A stretch of 64,000 bases of DNA, taken from NCBI RefSeq assembly GCF_014651055.1, contig NZ_BMWD01000013.1, positions 140,974-204,973 on the forward strand. Direction: 5' to 3'. This stretch comes from Streptomyces fructofermentans (GTDB lineage: Bacteria; Actinomycetota; Actinomycetes; Streptomycetales; Streptomycetaceae). This document shows, in pieces, positions 31,787 through 40,497 of the stretch. The notes under the pieces are model-generated. The model saw nothing but the letters and a program-made list of their open reading frames with translations. It had not been told where the DNA came from and did no database searches. How positions within the stretch are numbered: the first letter of the stretch is position 1; each line of letters begins with the position of its first letter. The translations under genes and the position numbers were made by a program.

Positions 31787-34671
31787 CGGGTGCCCTCTCG
31801 AAGTTCCACCAGCTCGGCGAGTTCGGTGTCGGTCAGCTCCGTCAGGGCGGACTCCCCGGCGCCGAGCACCGCGTCCGCCAGCTCGCGCTTGCGCGTCAGC
31901 ATGTCCGCGATGCGGTCCTCGATCGTCCCCTCGGCGATCAGCCGGTGCACCTGCACCGGCCTGGTCTGGCCGATGCGGTACGCCCGGTCCGTGGCCTGCG
32001 CCTCGACGGCGGGGTTCCACCAGCGGTCGTAGTGCACGACATGCTCCGCGCGGGTCAGGTTCAGCCCCGTGCCCGCGGCCTTCAGCGACAGCAGGAACAC
32101 GGGCACCTCACCGTCCTGGAAACGCTGCACCATGGCGTCCCGTTCGGAGACGGGCGTCCCTCCGTGCAGGAACTGAGTGTGCACACCGCGCGCGTGCAGA
32201 TGCCGTTCGATGAGCCGCGCCATCTGCACGTACTGCGTGAAGACCAGGACCGCCGCGCCCTCGGAGAGGATGGTGTCGAGCAACTCGTCCAGCAGCTCCA
32301 GCTTCCCGGAGCGGCCCGCGATCGTCGGTCGGTCCTCCTTGAGGAACTGCGCCGGGTGGTTGCAGATCTGCTTCAGGCCCGTCAGCAGCTTCACGATCAG
32401 TCCGCGCCGGGCCATGCTGTCGGCCGCGGAGATCTCCGCGAGGGTCTCGCGCACCACCGCCTCGTACAGGCCGGCCTGCTCCTTGGTGAGGAACACGGCA
32501 CGGTCGGTCTCCGTCTTCGGCGGCAGCTCGGGTGCGATGCCGGGGTCGGACTTGCGGCGCCGCAGGAGGAACGGCCTCACCAGCCGGGCGAGCCGGTCCG
32601 CGGCTCCCGGCTCCCGGCCCCCTTCGACCGCCTGCGCGTACCGCGTGCGGAAGGTGCCGAGACGACCGAGCAGGCCGGGAGTCGTCCAGTCGAGAATCGC
32701 CCACAGCTCGGAGAGATTGTTCTCCACGGGGGTCCCGGTGAGCGCCACGCGCGCGCGTGCCCCGATCGTCCGCAGCCGGCGGGCCGTGTCCGAGTACGGG
32801 TTCTTCACGTGCTGCGCCTCGTCCGCGACGACCATGCCCCACGACGCCTCGGCGAGCCGTGCCGAGTCGAGCCGCATCGTCCCGTAGGTCGTGAGGACGA
32901 ACTCGCCGTCGGCCAGCCCTTCCAGGCTCCGCCGCGCGCCGTGGAAGCGGCGCACCGCAGTACCCGGGGCGAACCTCTCGATCTCCCGCTGCCAGTTGCC
33001 CATCAGGGATGTCGGGCAGACGACAAGTGTGGGCCCGGCGGCCGACTCGTCGGTCTGCCGGTGCAGATGCAGCGCGATCAGCGTGATCGTCTTGCCCAGG
33101 CCCATGTCGTCGGCGAGGCAGCAGCCCAGTCCCAGCGACGTCATGCGGGCGAGCCAGTCGAGTCCGCGGAGCTGGTAGTCGCGCAGCGTCGCATCCAGCC
33201 CTGCGGGCTGACCGACCGGCTCGTGGCCCTCCGGATCGGACAGGCTGTCCCGCAGTGTCGCCAGCCATCCGGTGGGACGGACGTCGACCCGACGGCCGTC
33301 GACCTCCGCGGAACCGGTCAGAACGGCGCTCAGCGCGTCGACGGGGGACAGTTTGCGGTCCTGCTGGGCACGGGCGCGCCGTACCTCCCGCGGGTCGACG
33401 AGCACCCACTGGTCGCGCAGCCGCACGATGGGCCGGTTGGCCTCGGCGAGCCGGTCGAGCTCCTGCCGTGTCAGCCGCTGATCGCCGAGCGCGAACCACC
33501 AGTCGAAGGCCAGCAGCGCGTCGGCGGACAGGAACGAGGGCGCGTCCGACGACAGCCTGCCGGCGCTCTCCTCGGCCTCGGCCGGACCGATGACCGCGCC
33601 GGTCGTCAGCTCGCGGGCCAGTTCCCTGGGCCAGTGCACCGCCACTCCGGCGGCGGCGAGCAGTCGGGCCCCCTCACCGAGCAGTTCGGTGACCTCCTCG
33701 TCGGCGAGTTCGACGGCGTCGGGCACGGCCGCCGAGAGGAGCGGGGCGAGCGGGGGCCAGGCCCGTGCGGCCCGCCGCAGCGCCAGCAGGGCGTCCATCC
33801 GCGCGCGCGGGCCGAACGCCGTGCTCCTGCCGCCCCACACCTCGGCGGCGTCCGCCAGCAGGGCGGGGTCGCTGACGCTGTGCACCTGCACCACCGCACG
33901 GAACGGCAACGGCGTCTCGTCCGACTCCGCCGAGGCGAGACCCGGCACCTCGACCCGCAGCGAGATCCGCACGCCCGCGTCGTGTCCCGCCGCCACGTCG
34001 GCGGCCCACGCGCGGTGCTCGGGCACCCGGCGGGGCTCGGTGGCGGCGAAGACGGGACCGCCCGCCGCGAGTTCCGCGGCGGGGGAGCGGGGCAGCGTGT
34101 CGGCCACCGCGTCCAGGAAGGCCCTCAAGAGCCATTCCTGGTCCGGCAGGCGCGGAGACGCCGGATCCGACGGCTCCGCGCGCGCGTGCGACGACCCCGG
34201 CTCCAGCGGTACGGCGTGGGCGTGCGGCGGCATCGCGGCGGCCAGGTCGCGGACGCGCCGCACGTCGTCCGACGTCAGGGGGCCCGCGCGCCACGCGTCG
34301 TGGTCGCCACTGCTCAGCCCCGGCAGCAGCAGCCCCCGTGCCGCGAGCTGCAGCGCGAGCACCGCCGCCGCGCCCCAGAAGGCGGTCGAAGCGTGGGCGT
34401 GCGCCGCAGCGCGCGCACGCGTGAGGACCGGCAGCGCCGCCCGCACCGGCAGTACGACGGCGGGCACGCGCACCAGCTCGATGCCGTCCTCGCCGGGCAG
34501 GGCGACCGTCAGTTCCTCGACGCTTCCCGAGCCGATGCCGGGAGGGCTCCCGCCATCCGGCGACCAGAAGGCCACGAGGCCCGTACGGGCCGGATCGGAG
34601 GGCGTGAAGACGGCGCAGCAGCGGGCCAGCTCGGAGATCTCGGAAGAAGTTGCCGCAGGAATCCTCTGCAC
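31783..34671 (-). CDS. SNF2/HepA-family helicase
   Basis: A 962-residue SNF2 ATPase. The N-terminal half (about 1-450) is the bacterial SNF2_assoc type region, rich in Ala/Pro/Asp and including a DPREVRRARAQQ connector. The ATPase starts near 480: YQLRGLDWLARM, Walker A DDMGLGKTITL (about 515-525), DEAQHVKN (about 613), LTGTPVENNLSELW, then the helicase C domain with FTQYVQMARLIERHL, LSLKAAGTGLNLTRAEHV and DRAYRIGQTRPVQVHRLIAEGTIED. The start is GTG 34671 with GAGGAA upstream; other starts have no signal. It overlaps the SWIM gene and probably remodels protein-DNA or RNA polymerase complexes. Specific role unknown. Confidence 0.88.
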   Translation of the reverse strand: MQRIPAATSSEISELARCCAVFTPSDPARTGLVAFWSPDGGSPPGIGSGSVEELTVALPGEDGIELVRVPAVVLPVRAALPVLTRARAAAHAHASTAFWGAAAVLALQLAARGLLLPGLSSGDHDAWRAGPLTSDDVRRVRDLAAAMPPHAHAVPLEPGSSHARAEPSDPASPRLPDQEWLLRAFLDAVADTLPRSPAAELAAGGPVFAATEPRRVPEHRAWAADVAAGHDAGVRISLRVEVPGLASAESDETPLPFRAVVQVHSVSDPALLADAAEVWGGRSTAFGPRARMDALLALRRAARAWPPLAPLLSAAVPDAVELADEEVTELLGEGARLLAAAGVAVHWPRELARELTTGAVIGPAEAEESAGRLSSDAPSFLSADALLAFDWWFALGDQRLTRQELDRLAEANRPIVRLRDQWVLVDPREVRRARAQQDRKLSPVDALSAVLTGSAEVDGRRVDVRPTGWLATLRDSLSDPEGHEPVGQPAGLDATLRDYQLRGLDWLARMTSLGLGCCLADDMGLGKTITLIALHLHRQTDESAAGPTLVVCPTSLMGNWQREIERFAPGTAVRRFHGARRSLEGLADGEFVLTTYGTMRLDSARLAEASWGMVVADEAQHVKNPYSDTARRLRTIGARARVALTGTPVENNLSELWAILDWTTPGLLGRLGTFRTRYAQAVEGGREPGAADRLARLVRPFLLRRRKSDPGIAPELPPKTETDRAVFLTKEQAGLYEAVVRETLAEISAADSMARRGLIVKLLTGLKQICNHPAQFLKEDRPTIAGRSGKLELLDELLDTILSEGAAVLVFTQYVQMARLIERHLHARGVHTQFLHGGTPVSERDAMVQRFQDGEVPVFLLSLKAAGTGLNLTRAEHVVHYDRWWNPAVEAQATDRAYRIGQTRPVQVHRLIAEGTIEDRIADMLTRKRELADAVLGAGESALTELTDTELAELVELREGTR

Positions 34672-34800
34672 GGGTATGATGCATTCCTCAAGTTTGACTA
34701 CCGGTGGGCGATCGCCGAGAGTACAGCACGTCGAACGCCCGACGCACATGGCGAAGGCGTCACGGGGCGTAGCGCGCTGTCGGCATCCCGAGCATTTCCG

Positions 34801-34862
34801 TCGCCCGGGTCGCCCGGGTCGCCCGGGTCTCCCAGGTCGTCCGGGTCTCCCAGGTCTCCCGG
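34801..34862. repeat. 9-bp tandem repeat in a gene-poor interval
   Basis: GTCGCCCGG/GTCTCCCAG-type 9-nt units repeat about seven times. They lie in 34672-35162, which otherwise contains no gene. On the minus strand the repeat reads as GDPGDPGDP, within an open frame 34698-34922 that has no ribosome-binding site. Confidence 0.8.
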
Positions 34863-35162
34863 CATCCTGGCCATCCGCGCCACCGCACGCACCACCGACG
34901 CGCAGATCCCGACGTCCGGCACGCGGATCCCGACGTCCCGGCGCGCACGTTCCGCCGTCGGGAGGGGTATCCCTGTGGCGGGGACGGAACCCGATTTCCC
35001 AGCCGTCCGGCGCGCGGGGCCGTCGCGGGAGCCGAGCGGCTCCTCGGGGTCGGGCAGGGGTGTGCCTCAGGGTTCTCTCAGGGTCGTGACCTGGAACCGC
35101 CGGGAGCGCGGACCCGTTCTCCCCACAGAGAGCGGCATTTTGCCGCGGAGGAGGCGACGCAC

Positions 35163-35345
35163 ATGTCGAAGAAGGCGAAGATCGCCGCAGGGGGTGTGGC
35201 GGCCGGGCTCATCCTGCTGATCTGGCTGCCCTGGTGGGCCGCACTCCTGATCGTCCTGGGAGTCCCGACCGCCGCCTACATGACGCTGGACCCCTCGCAG
35301 CGGCGCAGGCTGCGCCGCGTCACCCGCAAGGAGATCGGCCGCTGA
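35163..35345 (+). CDS. small basic membrane protein
   Basis: A 60-residue protein with a Lys-rich start (MSKKAKIAAGG), one or two tight hydrophobic segments (VAAGLILLIWLPWWAALLIVLGVPTAAYM, 11-40) and a strongly basic cytoplasmic tail (RRRLRRVTRKEIGR). An excellent GGAGGAGG site precedes ATG 35163, which is the main evidence for expression. I recognise it as a conserved streptomycete hypothetical of unknown role. It converges on the secreted hydrolase gene with a 16-nt gap. Confidence 0.8.
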   Translation: MSKKAKIAAGGVAAGLILLIWLPWWAALLIVLGVPTAAYMTLDPSQRRRLRRVTRKEIGR

Positions 35346-35361
35346 TCCGGTACCGGGCCGA

Positions 35362-36738
35362 TCAGTTCCCTTCAAGAGCGCACGAGTTCACCACGTCGCC
35401 ACTCGCGGGCCTGCCGACGGTACGGTCCGCGGGCGGCGGAGTGTCCCGTTCCACCCACCCGGTCAGCGCGGCGAAGGCCGAGCGGTAGCACGGCAGGATC
35501 GGACGCAGCCGCTCCGGGAACGAGTCGTACAGCCCGTCCACGTGCGTGCCGCCCTCGACCGTGTAGTAGCGGTGCAGCCCCTTGCGTCCGGAGCCGGCCA
35601 CCATCCGCGCGTAGACATCGGAGTCCACGGCCTTCGGGAGCAGGGCGTCGAGGTCCCCGTGCAAAGTGATCAGGGGTTTGCCGATCCGCCCCGTCAGCGA
35701 GACCCGAGCGACCGCGCGGTGCACGGAGGCGGGCCGGGACGCGTAGTCGTAGGCGGCGTCCGAGGCACAGGGCGCGAGGATCTGCTCGGTCGTGGAGCCC
35801 GCGCTCGCGCCCGGACAGCCGGGGTCGTAGGCAGGGTCGAACTCGGCCCGGTAGACCTTCTGCGTGATCCCCCAGTAGGCCTTCTCGTGGTACGGCCACA
35901 GGAACTCGGAGCCGCGGGCGAACCCTGCCGCGTACAGGTCCTCGTCGCGAGCCGTGCCGAGGACCCGGGCCACACCCGCGGGCAGCGAGGTCAGGAGGCT
36001 GGGCCCGTCCGCCGTCCAGAGGGCCCCCTCCCAGTCCACGCCGCCGTCGTACAGCTCGGGACGGTTCTCCAACTGCCATCGCGTCAGATAGCCCCCGTTG
36101 GAGATGCCCGTCATGTACGTGCGGCGCGGCGCCTGTCCGTAGCGCTGCGCCACCACCTTGCGGGCGGCCCGGGTGAGTTGCGTGGTGCGGCTGTTCCACT
36201 CCGCGACCGCGTCACCGGGCCGGGTGCCGTCGCGGTAGAAGTCGGGCCCGTTGTTGCCCTTGTCGGTGGCGGCGTACGCGTACCCCAGGGCCAGCACATG
36301 GTCGGAGATTGCCACGTCGGTCGCGTACTGCTTGCGGGTTCCCGGCGCGCCCGTCACCACGAGCCCGCCGTTCCACCGTTCGGGCAGGCGGATCACGAAC
36401 TGGGCGTCGTGCCGCCATCCGTGCGTGCTGTTCGAGCGTGACCGGTCGGGGAAGTACCCGTCGATCTGAACGCCCGGCACGCCCGACGGGCTCCGGGTGG
36501 CGCGGGCGGTCAGCCCCGCCTGGTCGGCCGTGTCCGTGAACGCGGTGCCGGCCAGGGCGGACGTCGTCAGGTCGGGAAGGCAGGCGCTCTGCTGGAACGC
36601 GGCCCCCGGTACCCGTATCCGGTCCTGCCGGGCACAGCGCTCCTGACCTCCGGACGAGGCCCCGGCCGGGACCGGTCCCGCGACGGCCAGCGAGAGCAGG
36701 GCGGTGACGAGCAGGGGGACGCTTCGGGACAGGCGCAT
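35362..36738 (-). CDS. secreted alpha/beta hydrolase (tannase/feruloyl esterase or hydroxybutyrate oligomer hydrolase type)
   Basis: A 458-residue exported esterase. A signal peptide (SRSVPLLVTALLSLAVAGPVPAGA) leads to a mature region with an oxyanion strand GGLVVTGAPGTRKQYATDVA and the nucleophile elbow TGISNGGYL. A Cys-rich lid (DPGCPGAS, APCASDAAYDYA) and a late acid/His segment GKPLITLHGDLDALLPKAV ... VEGGTHVDGLYDSFP complete it. The paired Cys and lid fit the tannase/feruloyl esterase fold, but 3-hydroxybutyrate oligomer hydrolases share these features. GGAGGC precedes ATG 36738. Direct repeats lie about 150 nt upstream. Confidence 0.8.
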   Translation of the reverse strand: MRLSRSVPLLVTALLSLAVAGPVPAGASSGGQERCARQDRIRVPGAAFQQSACLPDLTTSALAGTAFTDTADQAGLTARATRSPSGVPGVQIDGYFPDRSRSNSTHGWRHDAQFVIRLPERWNGGLVVTGAPGTRKQYATDVAISDHVLALGYAYAATDKGNNGPDFYRDGTRPGDAVAEWNSRTTQLTRAARKVVAQRYGQAPRRTYMTGISNGGYLTRWQLENRPELYDGGVDWEGALWTADGPSLLTSLPAGVARVLGTARDEDLYAAGFARGSEFLWPYHEKAYWGITQKVYRAEFDPAYDPGCPGASAGSTTEQILAPCASDAAYDYASRPASVHRAVARVSLTGRIGKPLITLHGDLDALLPKAVDSDVYARMVAGSGRKGLHRYYTVEGGTHVDGLYDSFPERLRPILPCYRSAFAALTGWVERDTPPPADRTVGRPASGDVVNSCALEGN

Positions 36739-36888
36739 GACCGGGCCTCCGGGCAACGGGGAGGGGGAACTGGTGGCTGCCCATCGTGCGATTCCCGGCG
36801 CGCGCCGCCCATGGGCGCGCAACACATGGATGACGTCGGCGATATGGGGTGCGAAGACGCAGCCCGAGGACCGCGGCGCCCCGCGCCC

Positions 36889-36925
36889 GTACGTGTCACG
36901 CCACACGCCGGTACGTGTCACGCCA
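36889..36925. repeat. 15-bp direct repeat, 22-bp period
   Basis: GTACGTGTCACGCCA occurs at 36889-36903 and again at 36911-36925. The spacing is two helical turns, within the 360-nt gene-free interval 36739-37098 upstream of the secreted hydrolase gene. Candidate tandem operator; nothing else is seen in the interval. Confidence 0.6.
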
Positions 36926-37098
36926 TGCCGGGAACGCGGGCCTGCCCGTCCCGGCGAGGGAGGGGGTAGGGTCCGGCGACGGTGCCTGCCGCCCGACGTG
37001 GACCAACGCCCAAGGCGGAAGGGCCGCGCGCTGCCCGACCCCGGCCGGGCGGCCTCCCGGCCCGCAACGCCGGCAGCCCGTGCGACCGCCCCCCCCGG

Positions 37099-38061
37099 TT
37101 AACTGGGGCGCACGGCCATCTTCTCGAGTGCTTCGAGCAGCCCGGGCAGCTCGGCGCCGCGGCCGATCGGGAGGACCTCGCCCGGCTTCTCGTCGAGCAG
37201 CACGAACGCGATGTCGTCGGTCCTGGCGACCATCGACCAGCCCGGCCCGTCGGCCCGCAGCATCCTGGCGTCGCCCGGGGCGAAGGATGAGCGGACGCGC
37301 CCCAGCGGGGGCGGCGTCTCCACATAGGCACGCGCCTCGGCCAGTACGCGCTTGACGCCGGTGAGCGGCTCGCCCGTGCCGCTCCCGTCCTGGCCGGAAC
37401 CGGTCACCGGAGCCTTCTCGTCCGACGCCCCGGCCGAGCCCGAGCCCCCGGAGCCGGCTGAGCCCTCGGAGGCATCCCCTGAATCCGAGGGCTCCGAGGC
37501 ATCCGGGGCTTCGGACGATCCCGAGGGCTCGGAGCGCTCCGTGTTCGAGGTCGCGAACTCCTTGTCGTCGATCTGCTCACGCCACGCGGCCCACTGGAGC
37601 GCGATCTCGTCGGCGCCGAGGCGCCGCTGAGCCGGACCCCAGCCCGAGGTGTCGGGCGGGGACAGCGGAGCCTGGTCCGCGACCTCCGGCGAGGGGTCGT
37701 GGGGAGCGGGCACCCCCGGCGCGGCGACGGCCAGCGCGAGCGGCCAACCGGGCAGGGCCGCGACCATCGTCCGGTCGTCGGGAGACAGGTCGTACTCCAT
37801 GCCGCAGTCCCAGGAGGCGATGGCCACGGCGACCAGGGAGACGTCGTCGATGATCACGGTCCATCGCGCGCCGTCCCCGTCCTGGCCGAGCACCAGGCCG
37901 TAACCGTCGGAGAGCGGCGCGATACCGAGCGTCGCGCACGCTTCCGGGTAGTCGTCGCCCAGGACGCTGGGGAACTGCGCCGGCGTCAAGAGCACCGCCG
38001 TCAGCACGTACAGCGCGTCGTCGTCCTCGGTGGCCACGGCCTCATCGTCCGTCCCGGCCAT
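37099..38061 (-). CDS. conserved streptomycete protein of unknown function
   Basis: A 320-residue acidic cytosolic protein without signal peptide. The N-terminal half (VLTAVLLTPAQFPSVLGDDYPEACATLGI, WTVIIDDVSLVAVAIASWDCGMEYDL) reads as a small alpha/beta domain, and the C-terminal part (GPGWSMVARTDDIAFVLLDEKPGEVLP) resembles another. They are joined by a Ser/Gly/Glu low-complexity linker of about 60 residues (SGDASEGSAGSGGSGSAG). The pattern is reminiscent of SseB-like secretion-associated proteins, but I cannot confirm it. GGGGAGGC precedes ATG 38061. Isolated gene. Confidence 0.75.
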   Translation of the reverse strand: MAGTDDEAVATEDDDALYVLTAVLLTPAQFPSVLGDDYPEACATLGIAPLSDGYGLVLGQDGDGARWTVIIDDVSLVAVAIASWDCGMEYDLSPDDRTMVAALPGWPLALAVAAPGVPAPHDPSPEVADQAPLSPPDTSGWGPAQRRLGADEIALQWAAWREQIDDKEFATSNTERSEPSGSSEAPDASEPSDSGDASEGSAGSGGSGSAGASDEKAPVTGSGQDGSGTGEPLTGVKRVLAEARAYVETPPPLGRVRSSFAPGDARMLRADGPGWSMVARTDDIAFVLLDEKPGEVLPIGRGAELPGLLEALEKMAVRPS

Positions 38062-38250
38062 GCCAGCCTCCCCATCGCTACATCTGTCGGCGCACCCTAA
38101 TGCGCCCCCGCGGCGGTTGTCACGGGTCCTGAACGCGTACGGACCTGCGATTATCCTCCTGGAAAGGGGCGAAACGAACTCGAGGCCGCCGGGGAGCGTC
38201 CGCCGCGCCGCCCTGGTCGCGTCAGCCGGTCGTGTCCCGGGCCGCCCGGC

Positions 38251-38568
38251 TCAGGCCGCCGGGAGGCCGAGGAGGGTGCGCGCCACCGTCGAGGGCGACA
38301 CGTCGCGTTCCCTGGCGAGGGCGATGACGGCACGGCACGCCAGCTCGTTGACGCCGAACGAGAGCGCCTCGGGCGACACCCAGGTCGCGGCCTCGTCGAT
38401 CGCGTCCTGATCGTCCTCGGCGCAGGCCGACACGTAGGCGGCCGCCGCCTCGAAGAGGTTGTGCGTGCGCTTGCGCGGCCGCTCTCGCGCGGGCGGCGCC
38501 TGCTCCCCGGCCCCGGACGGTCGTGGACGTGAGAAGAACTTGCGGAGTCTTGCCGGCATGCCGGACAT
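38251..38568 (-). CDS. small conserved hypothetical protein
   Basis: A 105-residue protein. A basic, Pro-rich N-terminal segment (RLRKFFSRPRPS) is followed by a helical body, LFEAAAAYVSACAEDDQDAIDEAATWVSPEALSFGVNELACRAVIALARERDVSPSTVARTLLG, that resembles a small ligand- or protein-binding helical domain. ATG 38568 was chosen because GGGGGAAGG lies 8 nt upstream; the frame extends to 38613. No function can be given. The interval ahead of it contains an inverted repeat. Confidence 0.7.
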   Translation of the reverse strand: MSGMPARLRKFFSRPRPSGAGEQAPPARERPRKRTHNLFEAAAAYVSACAEDDQDAIDEAATWVSPEALSFGVNELACRAVIALARERDVSPSTVARTLLGLPAA

Positions 38569-38608
38569 GCGGACCACCTTCCCCCTGTGCGGTTGTCCTC
38601 GCTCGCGG

Positions 38609-38639
38609 TTCAACTGCTGTCATTCAACGTAGAGTTGAA
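38609..38639 (-). promoter_or_regulatory. TTCAAC inverted/direct repeat
   Basis: TTCAAC-GTAGA-GTTGAA (38623-38639) is a perfect inverted repeat. A further TTCAAC lies at 38609, 40 nt upstream of the small hypothetical gene. MerR-type regulators bind such sites, but no MerR gene is adjacent. No gene fits in the remaining 316-nt interval up to 38884. Confidence 0.45.
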
Positions 38640-38884
38640 GCTTCGGCACCAGAAGGGGGCGTGTGCCGCGAAATCGCCACCCCCGCCCCTCCTTCGTCGA
38701 TGTCCTCACGGGTGGCGGCAGGCAGGTCCGGCGCGGCGCCGGTGACCGCTCGGTTCCCCGGGGGATCGTGGCCGGTGAGTCTGCTCGGCCCCTTGGCCCC
38801 TCGGCCCCCGTGGCGGGTCGACCCGCTCGGTCCCCCGTCCTCGCTGCCGGCTGTCCCCTCGGATCTCGCGGCCCGCTCGGCCGC

Positions 38885-39484
38885 TCAGCCCTCGCGGACC
38901 GCCAGCGCGAGGAACCGGCTGTCCTCGTCCGCGTACGAGGTCAACTGCCAGCCCGAGCCTGCCAGGAGCGGGCCGAGGTTGGCCTCGTCGCGCAGGTCGT
39001 CCGGGGTGATCCGGCGGCCCTGGCGCGCCGCGAGGGCCGCCCGGCCGATCGGGTGGAAGAGCGCCAGCGTTCCACCGGGCCGCACGACCCGTGCCAACTC
39101 CCGCAGGTCCTCGCCCGGACGCGGGAGGTGCGCGATCAGCCCCGCCGCGAAGACGGCGTCCAGCGCGGCCGTGCGCAGCGGCAACCCCACCACGTCGGCC
39201 AGCAGCAAGTGCGCCGCCCGTTGCCGTCCCGCCCGGACCGCCGCCGCCAGCATGGCCGGCGTCAGATCCGCGCCCAGGACCACTCCCGACGGCCCCACGG
39301 CGTCCCTGAGGGGCGGCAGGGCGCGCCCCGTCCCGCACCCCGCGTCCAGCACCCGGTCGCCGGTCCGCAGACCGAGCTCGGAGACGGCCGCCTCGTACGC
39401 CGGACCGTCGTCGGGGAAGCGTTCGTCCCATGCCGCCGCGCGGGCCGTGAAGAACTCCTGGACCTGCGTGTGGTCGTCACTCAT
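38885..39484 (-). CDS. class I SAM-dependent methyltransferase
   Basis: A 199-residue methyltransferase. It has motif I VLDAGCGTGRALPPL at about 46-60, an acidic post-I GADLTPAMLAAA, LADVVGLPLRTAALDAVFAAGLIAHLP (II region) and RPGGTLALFHPIGR. This is the Methyltransf_11/25 pattern for a small-molecule acceptor. The start could be ATG 39484 or the ATG three codons upstream; neither has a clear ribosome-binding site. It diverges from the MHYT gene with 180 nt between. Substrate cannot be inferred. Confidence 0.85.
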   Translation of the reverse strand: MSDDHTQVQEFFTARAAAWDERFPDDGPAYEAAVSELGLRTGDRVLDAGCGTGRALPPLRDAVGPSGVVLGADLTPAMLAAAVRAGRQRAAHLLLADVVGLPLRTAALDAVFAAGLIAHLPRPGEDLRELARVVRPGGTLALFHPIGRAALAARQGRRITPDDLRDEANLGPLLAGSGWQLTSYADEDSRFLALAVREG

Positions 39485-39600
39485 GCACCGCATGATCCCG
39501 CACGGGGCGTCTCGGCGACATGGCCGAAACCCGACGTAAGACGCGAAACGGTGCACATGTTCGGACACGGTGCGATCGTTCCGGCGCACGGCTGCGGCAG

Positions 39601-39655
39601 ATTTCCACACCTTTCGAAATGCGCCCCTTTCGTGCGCCTCGCGCCGGGCTAGCGT
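39601..39655 (+). promoter_or_regulatory. putative promoter/operator of the MHYT-conservon operon
   Basis: ATTTC (39601-39605) and GAAAT (39616-39620) form an inverted repeat that contains TTTCGAAA, a perfect 8-bp palindrome (39612-39619). Downstream, TAGCGT (39650-39655) fits a -10 box ending 9 nt before the MHYT ATG, giving a very short leader. No Shine-Dalgarno sequence is visible. Confidence 0.45.
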
Positions 39656-39664
39656 CCCTGGGCC

Positions 39665-40441
39665 ATGGGACATATGGACCACGCCACATTCGGCTGGCTG
39701 ACCCCCGTGCTGTCGTACGCGATGGCCTGCACGGGAGCCGCCCTCGGCCTGCGCTGCACGGTCCGCGCCCTCGCCGCCTCGGGACGGTCGCGCCGCAACT
39801 GGCTGCTCACCGCGGCCTCCGCGATCGGCACGGGCATCTGGACGATGCACTTCCTGGCGATGCTCGGCTTCAGCGTCAGCGGCACCGACATCCGCTACGA
39901 CGTGCCACTGACCGTGCTCAGTCTGCTCGTCGCCATGGTCGTCGTCGGAGCCGGCGTCTTCGCCGTGGGCTACGGCCGCGGTCGGGGCCGCGCGCTCTTC
40001 GTCGGCGGCCTCACCACCGGGCTCGGCGTGGCGAGCATGCACTACCTCGGCATGGCCGCCCTGCGACTGCACGGCGAGGTGACGTTCGACCCGGTGCTCG
40101 TCGCCGTCTCCGTGGTGATCGCCGTCGTCGCCGCGACCGCGGCCCTGTGGGCGGCCCTCAACATCAAGTCGCCCAAGGCGGTCGCCGTCGCCTCGCTGGT
40201 GATGGGCGGCGCGGTGAGCAGCATGCACTACACCGGCATGATCGCGGTCGGGGTCCGGGTCGCCCCCTCCGACGACGTCCTGCCCGGGGCCGCGGCGATG
40301 CAGTTCGTCTTCCCCCTCGCCGTCGGCCTCGGGTCCTACCTCTTCCTGACCTCGGCGTTCGTCGCGCTCTCCCCGACCGCCGGCGAACGCGAGGCGTCCG
40401 CGTCGGCCCAGCGGCCCGTCGAAAGCGCCGCCCGCACGTGA
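39665..40441 (+). CDS. MHYT-domain integral membrane sensor protein
   Basis: A 258-residue membrane protein consisting of the seven-helix MHYT sensory domain. The three motif copies are MHFLAM (near 59), MHYLGM (near 125) and MHYTGM (near 188). The Met and His residues are thought from family analysis to hold a metal, perhaps copper, and to sense O2, CO or NO. No output domain (GGDEF, EAL, HTH) is attached, so the signal would have to be passed to another protein. It ends 56 nt before cvnA on the same strand, which makes that kinase the obvious partner. Start ATG 39665 may be nearly leaderless. Confidence 0.9.
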   Translation: MGHMDHATFGWLTPVLSYAMACTGAALGLRCTVRALAASGRSRRNWLLTAASAIGTGIWTMHFLAMLGFSVSGTDIRYDVPLTVLSLLVAMVVVGAGVFAVGYGRGRGRALFVGGLTTGLGVASMHYLGMAALRLHGEVTFDPVLVAVSVVIAVVAATAALWAALNIKSPKAVAVASLVMGGAVSSMHYTGMIAVGVRVAPSDDVLPGAAAMQFVFPLAVGLGSYLFLTSAFVALSPTAGEREASASAQRPVESAART

Positions 40442-40497
40442 AGGGCCCGGACCTGCCACCCGGAGGACGCGCCCGAACCTCTCAGAGCGAGGAGGCC

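Noticed and set aside
34698..34922. Collagen-like 74-codon frame on the minus strand
   Set aside because: Arises from the 9-bp tandem repeat; no ribosome-binding site or supporting context. Kept as a repeat only.
31729..35220. 1163-codon open frame on the + strand opposite the SNF2/SWIM genes
   Set aside because: It is the antisense shadow of two well-supported minus-strand genes. It is rich in Arg/Ala/Gly/Pro, has no domain and no ribosome-binding site; high GC third positions keep it open.
39520..40497. In-frame upstream extension of cvnA
   Set aside because: It overlaps the MHYT gene in another frame and has no homology-like content. GAGGAGG before 40498 fixes the start.
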